The notes beneath the pieces were generated by a model. It did no database searches. It saw only the letters and a list, made by a program, of their open reading frames with translations, and was not told where the DNA came from. From contig NZ_JAOWLA010000005.1 in NCBI RefSeq assembly GCF_025751575.1, positions 124,001 to 188,000 on the forward strand: a stretch of 64,000 bases of DNA. Reading direction: 5' to 3'. This stretch comes from Albidovulum sediminicola (GTDB lineage: Bacteria > Pseudomonadota > Alphaproteobacteria > Rhodobacterales > Rhodobacteraceae). Shown in pieces: positions 24,074 to 32,604 of this stretch. The position numbers were made by a program, and so were the translations under genes. Each line of letters starts with the position of its first letter. Within the stretch, counting starts at the first letter, position 1.

Positions 24074-24474
24074 AGCTGCGCCGCGCGCCCTCCCGCCCCG
24101 AGCACGAGACCATCGTTGCGCTGATCGACGTGGTGCTGTTCCTGCTGATCTTCTTCATGCTGATCGGGCGGATGGACGCGACGGCGCCCTTCATGGTCTT
24201 CCCCTCGACCGCGCAGACCGGGCAGAATCTTCCCGCCGGGGGCGAGACGGTGGCAATCGCCGCCGACGGGCGCATGGCCCTGAACGGGCACCCGATGGAC
24301 CCGGCCGCGATCGACGCCGCGCTGGCGGCTGCCGTCGCCCGCGACCCTTCGCTGGTCGTGCGCATCAACGCGCATCGCGACGCGGAACTGCGTCACACGC
24401 TGGCGCTGACCGGCAAGCTTGACGCCATGGGGGTGCGGGACATCGTCCTGATCGTCACCCCGAAGGCGCCGTGA
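24070..24474 (+). CDS. exbD: ExbD/TolR-family protein, second copy
   Basis: The 134-residue protein again has one membrane helix with a central aspartate (ALIDVVLFLLIFFMLIGRMD) and an ExbD periplasmic domain ending with GKLDAMGVRDIVLIVTPKAP. Two unlike ExbD copies suggest a heterodimer inside the ExbB pentamer, as reported for some TonB systems. Its stop overlaps the start of the DUF4384-like gene (TGATG). Confidence 0.92.
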   Translation: MKLRRAPSRPEHETIVALIDVVLFLLIFFMLIGRMDATAPFMVFPSTAQTGQNLPAGGETVAIAADGRMALNGHPMDPAAIDAALAAAVARDPSLVVRINAHRDAELRHTLALTGKLDAMGVRDIVLIVTPKAP

Positions 24475-25829
24475 TGCGCGCCCCGGCAGTCTGGCTTGCG
24501 GGCGGGACGGCGTCGCTGGCGCTTCACGCGGCCGCGGTCCTGATGCTGCCGGGCCTTTGGGCGCCTCAACCTGTCGAGGACCAGCCCATGCCGGAGGCAA
24601 AGCTGGAGATGACCACCTACGAGGTCGCCCACGCCGACGCGGTTCCCAAGACCGCCGAGGGCGAGGCCGCGGCGCAGACCGCCGCGACCGGCGTGATGGC
24701 GCGGCAGGACGCGGTGCCGGTGGTCCGGGCGGAACCGGCAGCCCTTGAGCCTTCGCGCGCGAGCGCGGCCCCGGCGGCGGCCGCGCGGCTTGCCGCCGTC
24801 GCCGCCCCTGCTGCCATGGCGCCCACCCCCGCCCCGCCCGCGCCAACTTTGGCCGCCGCGCCCGTCGCGGGGCCTGCCGCGACCACCGTCCCTTCCCCCG
24901 GCGACCGGACGCAGACCGTCGCTCCGGAGGCCGCGACGGTCCCGCCCTCTGCCCCTTCGGCCGAACGCGCCGCCCCCTCGGATCTCCCGGGCGAGCGCGC
25001 GACCGCCGCGCTTGCCTGGAGCGGGGGGGAGGACGCGACCGTCGATCCCGTCTCGCTCGCCGCGATCCAGTCCTTCATGCGGCCCGGCGATACGGCGGCC
25101 TCGCAATCGAACGCCGGGGACGCGCGCGACGCGATCGGCGAATTGCTGGCCGCTGTCCCCTGCGCGCGCCTCCAGGCCGCGTTCATCCCCGAAACGGGCG
25201 TGCTGGAACTGCGCGGCCATGTGCCGGAGGACGGGCTGCGCGACCCGGTGCTTGAGGCGCTGCGCGCCCAGATGGGCGGGGCCATCCCGGTGACCGACAA
25301 CGTGCTCGTCCTGCCGCGCCCGCAATGCGGGGCGCTGTCCGGGATCGCGGAGGCCGGCCTGCCGCAATCGACCGATCAGGATACCGACGAACGGCTGGTG
25401 GGCGAGAACGCCCAGGCGCGCGACTATGGCTATGCGGAGGGTGAGCGGCTGACCTTCGACCTCGTGACGCCAGACTACCCGGCCTTCGTCTATGTCGATT
25501 TCTTCGATGCCGACGGCAATGTCGTGCATCTCGTTCCGTCGGACTACGCGGCGCTGACGCGGCTGGAGCCCGCCTCGCGGCTGGTTGTCGGCGGCGACAA
25601 CGGCGCGGCGGCCTTCCGCATCACCGTCGGCCCGCCCTTCGGACAGGAGATCGCGGTGGCCTTCGCGGCCTCCGCCCGTCTGTCCGACCAGCCACGCCCG
25701 ATCGTCGAGCCAGCCGGCCCCTATCTCGTCTGGTTGAAATCCGCCGTTGCCGAGGCCCGCGCAGCCGACCCCGACTTCAAGGGGGAGTGGGTCTATTTCT
25801 TCATCTCCACCACGCCCGCGTCGAACTGA
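24474..25829 (+). CDS. membrane-anchored Pro/Ala-rich protein with DUF4384-like C-terminus (possible TonB-like transducer)
   Basis: The protein has 451 residues. It has an N-terminal membrane anchor (VWLAGGTASLALHAAAVLML), then a roughly 150-residue Ala/Pro-rich periplasmic linker like that of TonB. A middle domain at about 200-285 has IQSFMRPGDTAA and FIPETGVLELRGHVPEDGLR, somewhat BON-like. The C-terminal domain at about 310-445 (FVYVDFFDADGNVVHLVPSD, FRITVGPPFGQEIAVAF) resembles DUF4384, found in Ser/Thr-kinase-linked and secretion-linked proteins. Its layout and position after ExbB/ExbD suggest an energy transducer whose partner is unknown. ATG at 24474 is preferred over an overlapping GTG one codon earlier. 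Confidence 0.75.
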   Translation: MRAPAVWLAGGTASLALHAAAVLMLPGLWAPQPVEDQPMPEAKLEMTTYEVAHADAVPKTAEGEAAAQTAATGVMARQDAVPVVRAEPAALEPSRASAAPAAAARLAAVAAPAAMAPTPAPPAPTLAAAPVAGPAATTVPSPGDRTQTVAPEAATVPPSAPSAERAAPSDLPGERATAALAWSGGEDATVDPVSLAAIQSFMRPGDTAASQSNAGDARDAIGELLAAVPCARLQAAFIPETGVLELRGHVPEDGLRDPVLEALRAQMGGAIPVTDNVLVLPRPQCGALSGIAEAGLPQSTDQDTDERLVGENAQARDYGYAEGERLTFDLVTPDYPAFVYVDFFDADGNVVHLVPSDYAALTRLEPASRLVVGGDNGAAAFRITVGPPFGQEIAVAFAASARLSDQPRPIVEPAGPYLVWLKSAVAEARAADPDFKGEWVYFFISTTPASN

Positions 25830-26033
25830 TCCGGGGCGATGCAGTCCTGGCCGACGCCCCCGCAAACGGCACGCCCGCCGAGCATCGACATCGGCACCTC
25901 TGTGTCGCCGATGTCACGCGGGTCGGGGGCCGCGGGCCATGTCGTGATCTGCCTGCCCGATTGCCTCTCGGTCCTGATGTCGCGCCCTCAAGGCGTCGAG
26001 TGATTTGGGCTCCAACCCCTGGCAGACCTTCGT

Positions 26034-26330
26034 TCGCATCACGCGACCGTTTGCCTTACCCGGGGGGAGTTCTGTTCGCGGCTCGGCCCCTCGGGCTGGG
26101 CCAAGACCACGCTGCCCGTGCCTTCAGGCCGGTTCCTACCTGGGCGACCGGTGCCTCCATGTGCTTTCAAGCGCGAAAGGCGGGCAGCGGATCGCCGTGC
26201 AAAGCGGCCCATCGGCCGGAGAGGTGCCGGGGACAAACGCGGCGGAACTCGGGCTCTGCGGGCTGGCCGGGGCAGACCGCATCCCACCAGGTTGACGCAG
26301 GGGCAACCTGGCCTTCGGGTTGCGCCGTGG
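26034..26330 (+). pseudogene. decayed ABC-transporter ATPase remnant
   Basis: The 568 bp between the DUF4384-like gene and the amidohydrolase have no intact gene. One frame at 26043-26114 reads ATVCLTRGEFCSRLGPSGWA followed by KTTL, a damaged but recognisable start of an ABC ATPase (normally GPSGSGKTTL). Further on, at 26305-26325, NLAFGLR matches the ENVAFGLR motif typical of PotA-type ATPases. The two pieces are only about 200 bp apart, are not joined by one open frame, and most of the gene is missing. Upstream (25830-26033) nothing was recognised. This reading rests on two motifs only. Confidence 0.55.
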
Positions 26331-26397
26331 CTCTGGTACGCTGCGGCAATGTGTGCAATCACTTGAAAAACAGCGCACGAACGGAGCAATTCCAAGA

Positions 26398-27366
26398 ATG
26401 ACGCCTTTCGCCATAGCCGGCATCCAGATGCATGTCGCGGCGGTCCATTCGAATGTCGAGGCCATGCGCCACCGGATCGAGATCGCGATGGCGCGGTTCC
26501 CCTGGACACAGATGATCCTGTTCTCCGAGCTTGCGCCCTTCGGTCCGCTGGACCACTACGCCCAACCCTTCCCCAACCAGGTGCTGGACCAGTTCTGTGT
26601 GGATGCGCGGCGCTTCGGCATCTGGCTGATCCCCGGCTCGATGTTCGAGAAGACCCCCGACGGGCGCATCTTCAACACCTCGGTCGTGATCAACCCCGAG
26701 GGGGAGATCGTCGCCAAATACTCCAAGATGTTCCCCTTCCGCCCCTATGAGGCCGGGATCTCTGCGGGAACGGACTTTTGCGTCTTCGACGTGCCGGGCG
26801 TCGGACGCTTCGGCCTGTCGATCTGCTACGACATCTGGTTCCCGGAAACCACGCGGCAACTGACATCGCAGGGGGTGGAGGTGCTCTTGCACCCGGTCCT
26901 GACCGGCACCACCGACCGCGACGCGGAACTGGCGATCGCACGGGCAACGGCGGCGCAGTTCCAGTGCTACGTCTTCGACGTGAACGGGCTGGGCGCGGGC
27001 GGGGTCGGCCGGTCGCTGGTCGTGGACCCGACGGCGACCGTCCTGCACCAGTCGGCCGGGCAGGAGGACATCTTCCCGATCGAGATTGACCTCGATTACG
27101 TCCGCCGCCAGCGCGAAACCGGGATCAAGGGCCTGGGCCAGGTCCTCAAGAGCTTCCGCGACCGCGACGCGGAGTTTTCCGTCTACGACCGCAGCAGCGG
27201 GGTGGACGCCTATCTCCACACGCTGGGCCCGCTGACCATGCCCAAGCAGGGATCGCGCCTGGGCGTGCACACCGACAACCCGCGCAGCGCCCTTTCGGCG
27301 CTGACGCAGCCGCAGACGACAAGCGCACAACTGACCTATCTGGAAGAGAGGTCGACCAACGACTAG
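26398..27366 (+). CDS. carbon-nitrogen hydrolase (nitrilase-fold amidase)
   Basis: The 322-residue protein carries the Glu-Lys-Cys triad of the nitrilase superfamily: E44 in FSELAPFG, K110 in KYSKMFPF and C143 in SICYDIWFPE. These enzymes hydrolyse amides, carbamoyl-amines or nitriles in the cytoplasm. Known relatives include aliphatic amidases and N-carbamoylputrescine amidase; the substrate cannot be read from sequence. The start is ATG at 26398 with upstream GGAG. It is followed after 35 nt by the PLP decarboxylase-like gene, so it likely acts in the same pathway. The C-terminal roughly 40 residues are an extension beyond the fold. Confidence 0.88.
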   Translation: MTPFAIAGIQMHVAAVHSNVEAMRHRIEIAMARFPWTQMILFSELAPFGPLDHYAQPFPNQVLDQFCVDARRFGIWLIPGSMFEKTPDGRIFNTSVVINPEGEIVAKYSKMFPFRPYEAGISAGTDFCVFDVPGVGRFGLSICYDIWFPETTRQLTSQGVEVLLHPVLTGTTDRDAELAIARATAAQFQCYVFDVNGLGAGGVGRSLVVDPTATVLHQSAGQEDIFPIEIDLDYVRRQRETGIKGLGQVLKSFRDRDAEFSVYDRSSGVDAYLHTLGPLTMPKQGSRLGVHTDNPRSALSALTQPQTTSAQLTYLEERSTND

Positions 27367-27401
27367 ACGCCACCTGAGGCGTCGCCATGGAGGGAGGATC
27401 C

Positions 27402-30149
27402 ATGAACGCTCAGCCGCACGGCCGCAAGATCCCGGGCATAGGCGATTACTACAGCGCCACTCAGCTTCGGGCCGACAGATGGAGCGCGTTGCGCGAAGCG
27501 GTCGAGGCGTTGAGCCGGCATGGTGTGGAGGGCAGGCAGGGGCAGAAGATCCTGGCCTCGGTCCAGGAGCTTTTCGAGGCCCTAGCCCCCATCGAGCTTT
27601 ATTGGGCCTTCCCGGGCGCAAACGCCTTCGAACACCTGCGCCGCCTGTTCGACAACCGCAATTTCGAGGACCTGACCATCCTGATCCGCCGCGTGGCGCG
27701 CGCCCTGACCTCGGGTGCCTATCGCCGGCGGACTGTGCCTCTCATGGCGGAGGAGGCGGACGCAGACGACTACGAGGACGAAAGCGCCATCGCGCCCGAG
27801 GCGCGCGCGCTCGGCCGTCCCTATTTCGAGGTCATGATCGTCGATCACGTCAGCGAACAGCAGGAGCGGTTCCTGAAGTCGAGCCTCCAGCGGATGCGCC
27901 GCGCCGAGGATTCGTTCATCTACGAAGCCGTCATCGTCCCCTCGCTTGAGGATGCGCTGATCGGCATCCTCTTCAACCACAACGTCCAGGCCGTCGTGGT
28001 GCGCCCGGGCCTCACGCTGAAGTCCCGCAACACGCTCCAGATTCTCAGCAAATACCTGCGCCGCGTCGGCGATGACGAGGACGTGGACGCGCTGGAGCCC
28101 AGCGAATACGGGCCCGAGGCCTGCCGCCTGATCGCCAAGGTCCGGCCCGAGCTTGACGCCTACCTCGTGACCGACCGTTCGGCGGAGGAGATCGCGGGCC
28201 TCGACCTCGGCCGCTGTCGACGCGTGTTCTACAACCAGGAAGACTTCCTGGAATTGCACCTGAACATCCTGCGCGGCGTCGCCCGACGCTTCAAGACGCC
28301 CTTCTTCAACGCGCTGAAGGAATATTCCAAGCAGCCGACCGGCGTGTTCCACGCGTTGCCGATCAGCCGCGGCAAGTCGATCACCCGCAGCCACTGGATC
28401 CAGGATATGGGCGCCTTTTACGGCGCCAACATCTTCCTGGCCGAAACCTCGGCGACCTCGGGCGGGCTCGACAGCCTGCTGGAACCACGAGGCCCCATCA
28501 AGGAGGCGCAGGAACTGGCGGCCCGCGCCTTTGGCGCCAAGCAGACGTTCTTTGCAACCAACGGCACCTCGACCTGCAACAAGATCGTCGTGCAGGCGTT
28601 GGTCCGGCCGGGCGACATCGTGTTGATCGACCGAGATTGCCACAAGTCGCACCACTACGGCATGGTGCTGGCGGGGGCGAGTGTCGTCTACATGGAAAGC
28701 TACCCGCTCCACCCCTATTCGATGTACGGCGCGGTGCCGCTGTCGGAGATCAAGGGCAAGCTGCTGGCGCTGCGCGCGGCGGGCAAGCTCGACAAGGTGC
28801 GGATGGTGCTGCTGACGAACTGCACCTTCGACGGCATCGTTTACGACGTGGAGCGGGTGATTTCGGAATGCCTGGCCATCAAGAAGGACCTGATCTTCCT
28901 TTGGGACGAGGCCTGGTTCGCCTTTGCGCGCTTCGGTCCGACCTATCGCCAGCGCACCGCGATGAACGCCGCCAACAACCTGCGCGAAAGCCTGAGGCGG
29001 CCGGAAACGGCCAAGGCCTATGAAAAGCAGGCGAAGGCGCTGGAGGGCGCGCCGGACGATGTCTGGATCAAGACCCGGCTGGTTCCCCCATCCGACGCCC
29101 GCGTCCGCGTCTATGCGACCCATTCGACGCACAAGACGCTGACGGCGCTCCGGCAGGGCTCGATGATCCATGTCAACGATCAGGACTTCAAGGGCGAGGT
29201 CGAGCAGAGCTTCCACGAAGCCTACATGACCCACACCTCAACCAGCCCCAACTACCAGATCATCGCCTCGCTCGACGTGGGCCGCAGGCAGGTCGAGCTT
29301 GAGGGGTTCGAGTTCGTCCAGCGCCAGATCGAAAGCGCGATGTCGATCCGGCGCGCGGTCGCGACCCATCCGCTCTTGAAGAAGTATTTCCGCGTCCTGA
29401 CCGCCGGCGACATGATCCCGGCCGATTACCGTGAAAGCGGCATGACCAGCTATTATGACCCCGAACAGGGCTGGCATGACATCTGGCACAGCTGGGCGCA
29501 GGACGAGTTCGTCCTGGACCCGACCCGGATCACGCTGGCGGTGGGCGGCACCGGCTGGGATGGCGACACCTTCAAGACGCGCATCCTGATGGACAAGTAC
29601 GGGATCCAGATCAACAAGACCTCCCGCAATACCGTCCTTTTCATGACCAACATCGGGACGACGCGATCCTCCGTCGCCTATCTGATCGAGGTTCTGGTGG
29701 AGATCGCGAAGGACCTGGACGAGCTTCTCGACGACGCCTCCCGGATGGAGCGGCTGGCCTTCGAGCGGCGGGTGACGAGCCTTGTGGAACATGTACCACC
29801 GCTGCCCGACTTCTCGCGCTTCCACGACGCGTTCCGAAGTGCCGAGGGCACGCCTGCGGGCGATATCCGCAGCGCCTTCTTCCTCGCCTATGACGAGGAC
29901 AACTGCGATTACGAGGAACTGAGCAAGGAGCTGGTCGAGCGCGCCGAAGCGGGGGAGGAACTTGTCTCCGCCTCCTTCGTCATTCCCTACCCGCCAGGCT
30001 TCCCGATCCTGATGCCCGGGCAGGTCATCAGCGCCGAGATCCTCGCCTTCATGCGCGCGCTCGACGTGAGCGAGATCCACGGCTACCGCCACGACCTGGG
30101 ACTGAGAGTTTTCAACAAGGCCGCGCTTGAGCGGGCCGCCAAATCGTAG
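27402..30149 (+). CDS. large PLP-dependent Orn/Lys/Arg decarboxylase-family enzyme
   Basis: The 915-residue protein is longer than the usual 710-760 because of extra N-terminal sequence (about 1-130) before the CheY-like wing domain (FEVMIVDHVSEQQE, about 145-230). The PLP domain shows DRDCHKSHHYG, the cofactor-contacting WDEAWFAFARF and the Schiff-base lysine K578 in HSTHKTLTALRQGS. The C-terminal domain ends SFVIPYPPGFPILMPGQVIS. Family members decarboxylate basic amino acids to polyamines or cadaverine. Start ATG 27402 is chosen because GGAGGA stands directly before it; an ATG five codons earlier lacks this. It is 20 nt before the ATP-grasp gene. Confidence 0.9.
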   Translation: MNAQPHGRKIPGIGDYYSATQLRADRWSALREAVEALSRHGVEGRQGQKILASVQELFEALAPIELYWAFPGANAFEHLRRLFDNRNFEDLTILIRRVARALTSGAYRRRTVPLMAEEADADDYEDESAIAPEARALGRPYFEVMIVDHVSEQQERFLKSSLQRMRRAEDSFIYEAVIVPSLEDALIGILFNHNVQAVVVRPGLTLKSRNTLQILSKYLRRVGDDEDVDALEPSEYGPEACRLIAKVRPELDAYLVTDRSAEEIAGLDLGRCRRVFYNQEDFLELHLNILRGVARRFKTPFFNALKEYSKQPTGVFHALPISRGKSITRSHWIQDMGAFYGANIFLAETSATSGGLDSLLEPRGPIKEAQELAARAFGAKQTFFATNGTSTCNKIVVQALVRPGDIVLIDRDCHKSHHYGMVLAGASVVYMESYPLHPYSMYGAVPLSEIKGKLLALRAAGKLDKVRMVLLTNCTFDGIVYDVERVISECLAIKKDLIFLWDEAWFAFARFGPTYRQRTAMNAANNLRESLRRPETAKAYEKQAKALEGAPDDVWIKTRLVPPSDARVRVYATHSTHKTLTALRQGSMIHVNDQDFKGEVEQSFHEAYMTHTSTSPNYQIIASLDVGRRQVELEGFEFVQRQIESAMSIRRAVATHPLLKKYFRVLTAGDMIPADYRESGMTSYYDPEQGWHDIWHSWAQDEFVLDPTRITLAVGGTGWDGDTFKTRILMDKYGIQINKTSRNTVLFMTNIGTTRSSVAYLIEVLVEIAKDLDELLDDASRMERLAFERRVTSLVEHVPPLPDFSRFHDAFRSAEGTPAGDIRSAFFLAYDEDNCDYEELSKELVERAEAGEELVSASFVIPYPPGFPILMPGQVISAEILAFMRALDVSEIHGYRHDLGLRVFNKAALERAAKS

Positions 30150-30169
30150 ATTGAGACAGGGAGGACAAG

Positions 30170-31621
30170 ATGCCCAAGAAGGAACTCGGCAACATCTCGG
30201 AAATCCGCCGCTTCTTCCACACCAACAAGGACCCGATCTATTTCGTCTCGGCGACCAACTTCAACCTGCTCGGCCTTGATGAATGGGTGAAGAATTTCAA
30301 GTACATCTGCTATATCGACTGCTTCGACGGGCGCCACCCGAACGTCTTCGTCCCCTCGGAGGCCCCGCATGAGGAATTCCAGTCGATCGAGGACATCAAC
30401 AACTACCTGCTCAGCCACAAGGAGGTCATCGACCTCGTGAAGCGGCGCGGCGGCAAGCCGAAGTTCGTGTTCCTGATGTTCGACCAGAAGACCGAGGAAC
30501 TGGTGAAGCAGTTGGGGGGCGAGCTCTGGTTCCCCAAGGCGAAACTGCGGGAGTACTGCGACAACAAGATCAACACCGTCCGCATCGGCAACAAGGCGGG
30601 CGTTCCTTCGGTCCCCAACACCCTGTCGGAGGTCAAGAGCTACGACCACCTGATGAAGGTCTGCGAAAAGGCGGGGCTGGGCAGCGACCTCGTGCTGCAA
30701 TCGGCCTTCGGGGACAGCGGCCACACGACCTTCTTCATCAAGAGCGCGGCCGACTTCCGCCGCCATGAGCATGAGATCGTCGGCCAGGGCGAAATCAAGA
30801 TCATGAAGCGGATCGACTGCCGCGGTTCCGCGATCGAGGCCTGCGCGACGAAGGAGGGCACGATCGTCGGCCCGCTGATGACCGAGCTTGTGGGCTTCAA
30901 GGAACTCACCCCCTATCGCGGCGGCTGGTGCGGGAATGAGATCTTCTCGACCGCGTTTCCCGCCAAGACCCGGCAGCGCGCGCGCGAACTGACCTTCCAG
31001 TTCGGCGAGCAGCTGCGCAAGGAGGGCTACCGGGGCTACTTCGAGCTCGACTTCCTCGTCGACAAGAAGACGGGCGACATCTGGCTGGGCGAGTTGAACC
31101 CGCGCATCACCGGCGCCTCGTCGATGACGAACCACGCGGCCTTCGCCCATGCCGACGCGCCGCTCTTCCTGTTCCACCTGCTTGAATTCACGAACAAGAA
31201 GTTCACGCTCGACGTGGACGAGTTGAACGCCCGGTGGGCCGATCCGGAGATGATCGACAGCTGGTCACAGATGGTGATCAAGCATACCGAGGATACGGTG
31301 GACATCGTCACCCACGCCCCGCAGTCGGGCATCTACCGGATGCTTGAGGACGGGCGCGTGGTCTACGACCGCTTCGACTACCACCGCCGCGCGGTTGAAA
31401 GCGAGAACGAGGCGTTCTTCCTGCGCATCGCGCGCCCGGGCGATTTCCGCTACGAGGGCGCGGATCTTGGTATCCTTGTCACCCGTGGCCGTTCGATGAC
31501 CTCCGGCTTCAAGCTGACCGACCGGTCGCAGCGCTGGATTCACGGGATCAAGCAGGCGTTCTCCGCCCGCCCGCTGCCTTCGGTCAACGCCTTCGAGGAT
31601 CACGCCTTCAAGATCATGTAA
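30170..31621 (+). CDS. ATP-grasp family ligase (biotin carboxylase-like)
   Basis: The 483-residue protein has an ATP-grasp core at about 130-340: VVLQSAFGDSGHTTFF-like ATP-binding loop, EIKIMKRIDCRGSAIEACAT and the metal-binding GYFELDFLVDK ... WLGELNPRITGASSMTNHAA. ATP-grasp enzymes form acyl-phosphates and join a carboxylate to an amine or similar nucleophile. It lacks biotin-enzyme domains, so it is probably an amide- or peptide-forming ligase. Position between a decarboxylase and a C45 acyltransferase suggests it uses an amine made by the former. No close named relative is recognised. Confidence 0.85.
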   Translation: MPKKELGNISEIRRFFHTNKDPIYFVSATNFNLLGLDEWVKNFKYICYIDCFDGRHPNVFVPSEAPHEEFQSIEDINNYLLSHKEVIDLVKRRGGKPKFVFLMFDQKTEELVKQLGGELWFPKAKLREYCDNKINTVRIGNKAGVPSVPNTLSEVKSYDHLMKVCEKAGLGSDLVLQSAFGDSGHTTFFIKSAADFRRHEHEIVGQGEIKIMKRIDCRGSAIEACATKEGTIVGPLMTELVGFKELTPYRGGWCGNEIFSTAFPAKTRQRARELTFQFGEQLRKEGYRGYFELDFLVDKKTGDIWLGELNPRITGASSMTNHAAFAHADAPLFLFHLLEFTNKKFTLDVDELNARWADPEMIDSWSQMVIKHTEDTVDIVTHAPQSGIYRMLEDGRVVYDRFDYHRRAVESENEAFFLRIARPGDFRYEGADLGILVTRGRSMTSGFKLTDRSQRWIHGIKQAFSARPLPSVNAFEDHAFKIM

Positions 31622-31623
31622 CG

Positions 31624-32601
31624 ATGCATCTGATCTTCCGGGCGATATCGGAGGCTCGGCCCGGCCCCCGCTGGGCCGGGCTTTTCGCCGAATACTGGCC
31701 CGCCTATCGGCGCTGGTGGGCGAAGGACGGGGTCTCTGTCCGCCCCTCCTTCGCGGAATGCCAGCGCGCGCTCCGGCGCTACATGCCCGAGATCGTGCCC
31801 CTGTGGGAGGAACTGACTGAACTGGCCGGCGGCGGCGACGACGCGGCGCGGTTTCTCAGCTTCTACGGTCCGCCGCCCTATCTTTCGGCCTGCTCGCAGG
31901 CCATCTGGCCGGGCAAAGAGCCGCTGCTGGTCCGCAACTACGACTACAGCCCCAAGGCCTTCGACGCGCTGATCCTGCGCAGCGAATGGCAGGGGCGCGC
32001 CGTGCTCGGCATGACCGACGGGCTTTTCGGGCTTGTCGACGGGATGAACGATGCAGGCCTTTGCCTGTCGCTGACTTTCGGCGGCCGTCGCGAGGTCGGC
32101 GAGGGCTTCGGCGTGCCGCTGATCCTGCGCTACATTCTGCAGACCTGCGAGACAGCCGCCGAGGCGGGCCAGGCGCTGAAGCGCATCCCTTCGCACATGA
32201 GCTACAACGTCACCGTTCTGGACCGCCACCGGCGCTACCTGACGGCCTTCCTGGCGCCCGACCGCGAAACCATCCTGACCCATGCGGCAGTGGCCACGAA
32301 CCACCAGGAGCGGGTCGAATGGGTGGGCCACGCCCGCTTCACCGCGACGGTGGAGCGGGAACGCTTCCTGCTTCAGCGCCTGACGCTGCACGTCGATCCC
32401 GAGGAAAAGTTCATCGGTGCCTTCCTGCGCCCGCCGCTTTATTCCACCGCCTTCGGGCAGGGCTTCGGCACCCTTTACACCGCCGCCTACCGCCCGGCCC
32501 GGGGCCTTCTGGAAGTGCATTGGCCCGGCTCGACCTGGCCCCTGTCGCTCAGCGGGTTCGCGCAGGGCGGACGCTCCATCGTGGTGCCCGCCTCAGGCTG
32601 A
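31624..32601 (+). CDS. C45-type Ntn hydrolase / acyltransferase-like protein
   Basis: The 325-residue protein resembles the acyl-CoA:6-aminopenicillanate acyltransferase (peptidase C45) family. The likely nucleophile is C90 in YLSACSQAIWPG, followed by the family pattern LLVRNYDYSP and then GMTDGLFGLVDGMNDAGLCL. C45 enzymes process themselves to expose the cysteine or act on acylated amines and small peptides. It starts 2 nt after the ATP-grasp stop and ends 3 nt from the convergent kinase gene. It could deacylate or acylate the product of this four-gene cluster. Confidence 0.8.
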   Translation: MHLIFRAISEARPGPRWAGLFAEYWPAYRRWWAKDGVSVRPSFAECQRALRRYMPEIVPLWEELTELAGGGDDAARFLSFYGPPPYLSACSQAIWPGKEPLLVRNYDYSPKAFDALILRSEWQGRAVLGMTDGLFGLVDGMNDAGLCLSLTFGGRREVGEGFGVPLILRYILQTCETAAEAGQALKRIPSHMSYNVTVLDRHRRYLTAFLAPDRETILTHAAVATNHQERVEWVGHARFTATVERERFLLQRLTLHVDPEEKFIGAFLRPPLYSTAFGQGFGTLYTAAYRPARGLLEVHWPGSTWPLSLSGFAQGGRSIVVPASG

Positions 32602-32604
32602 AGG

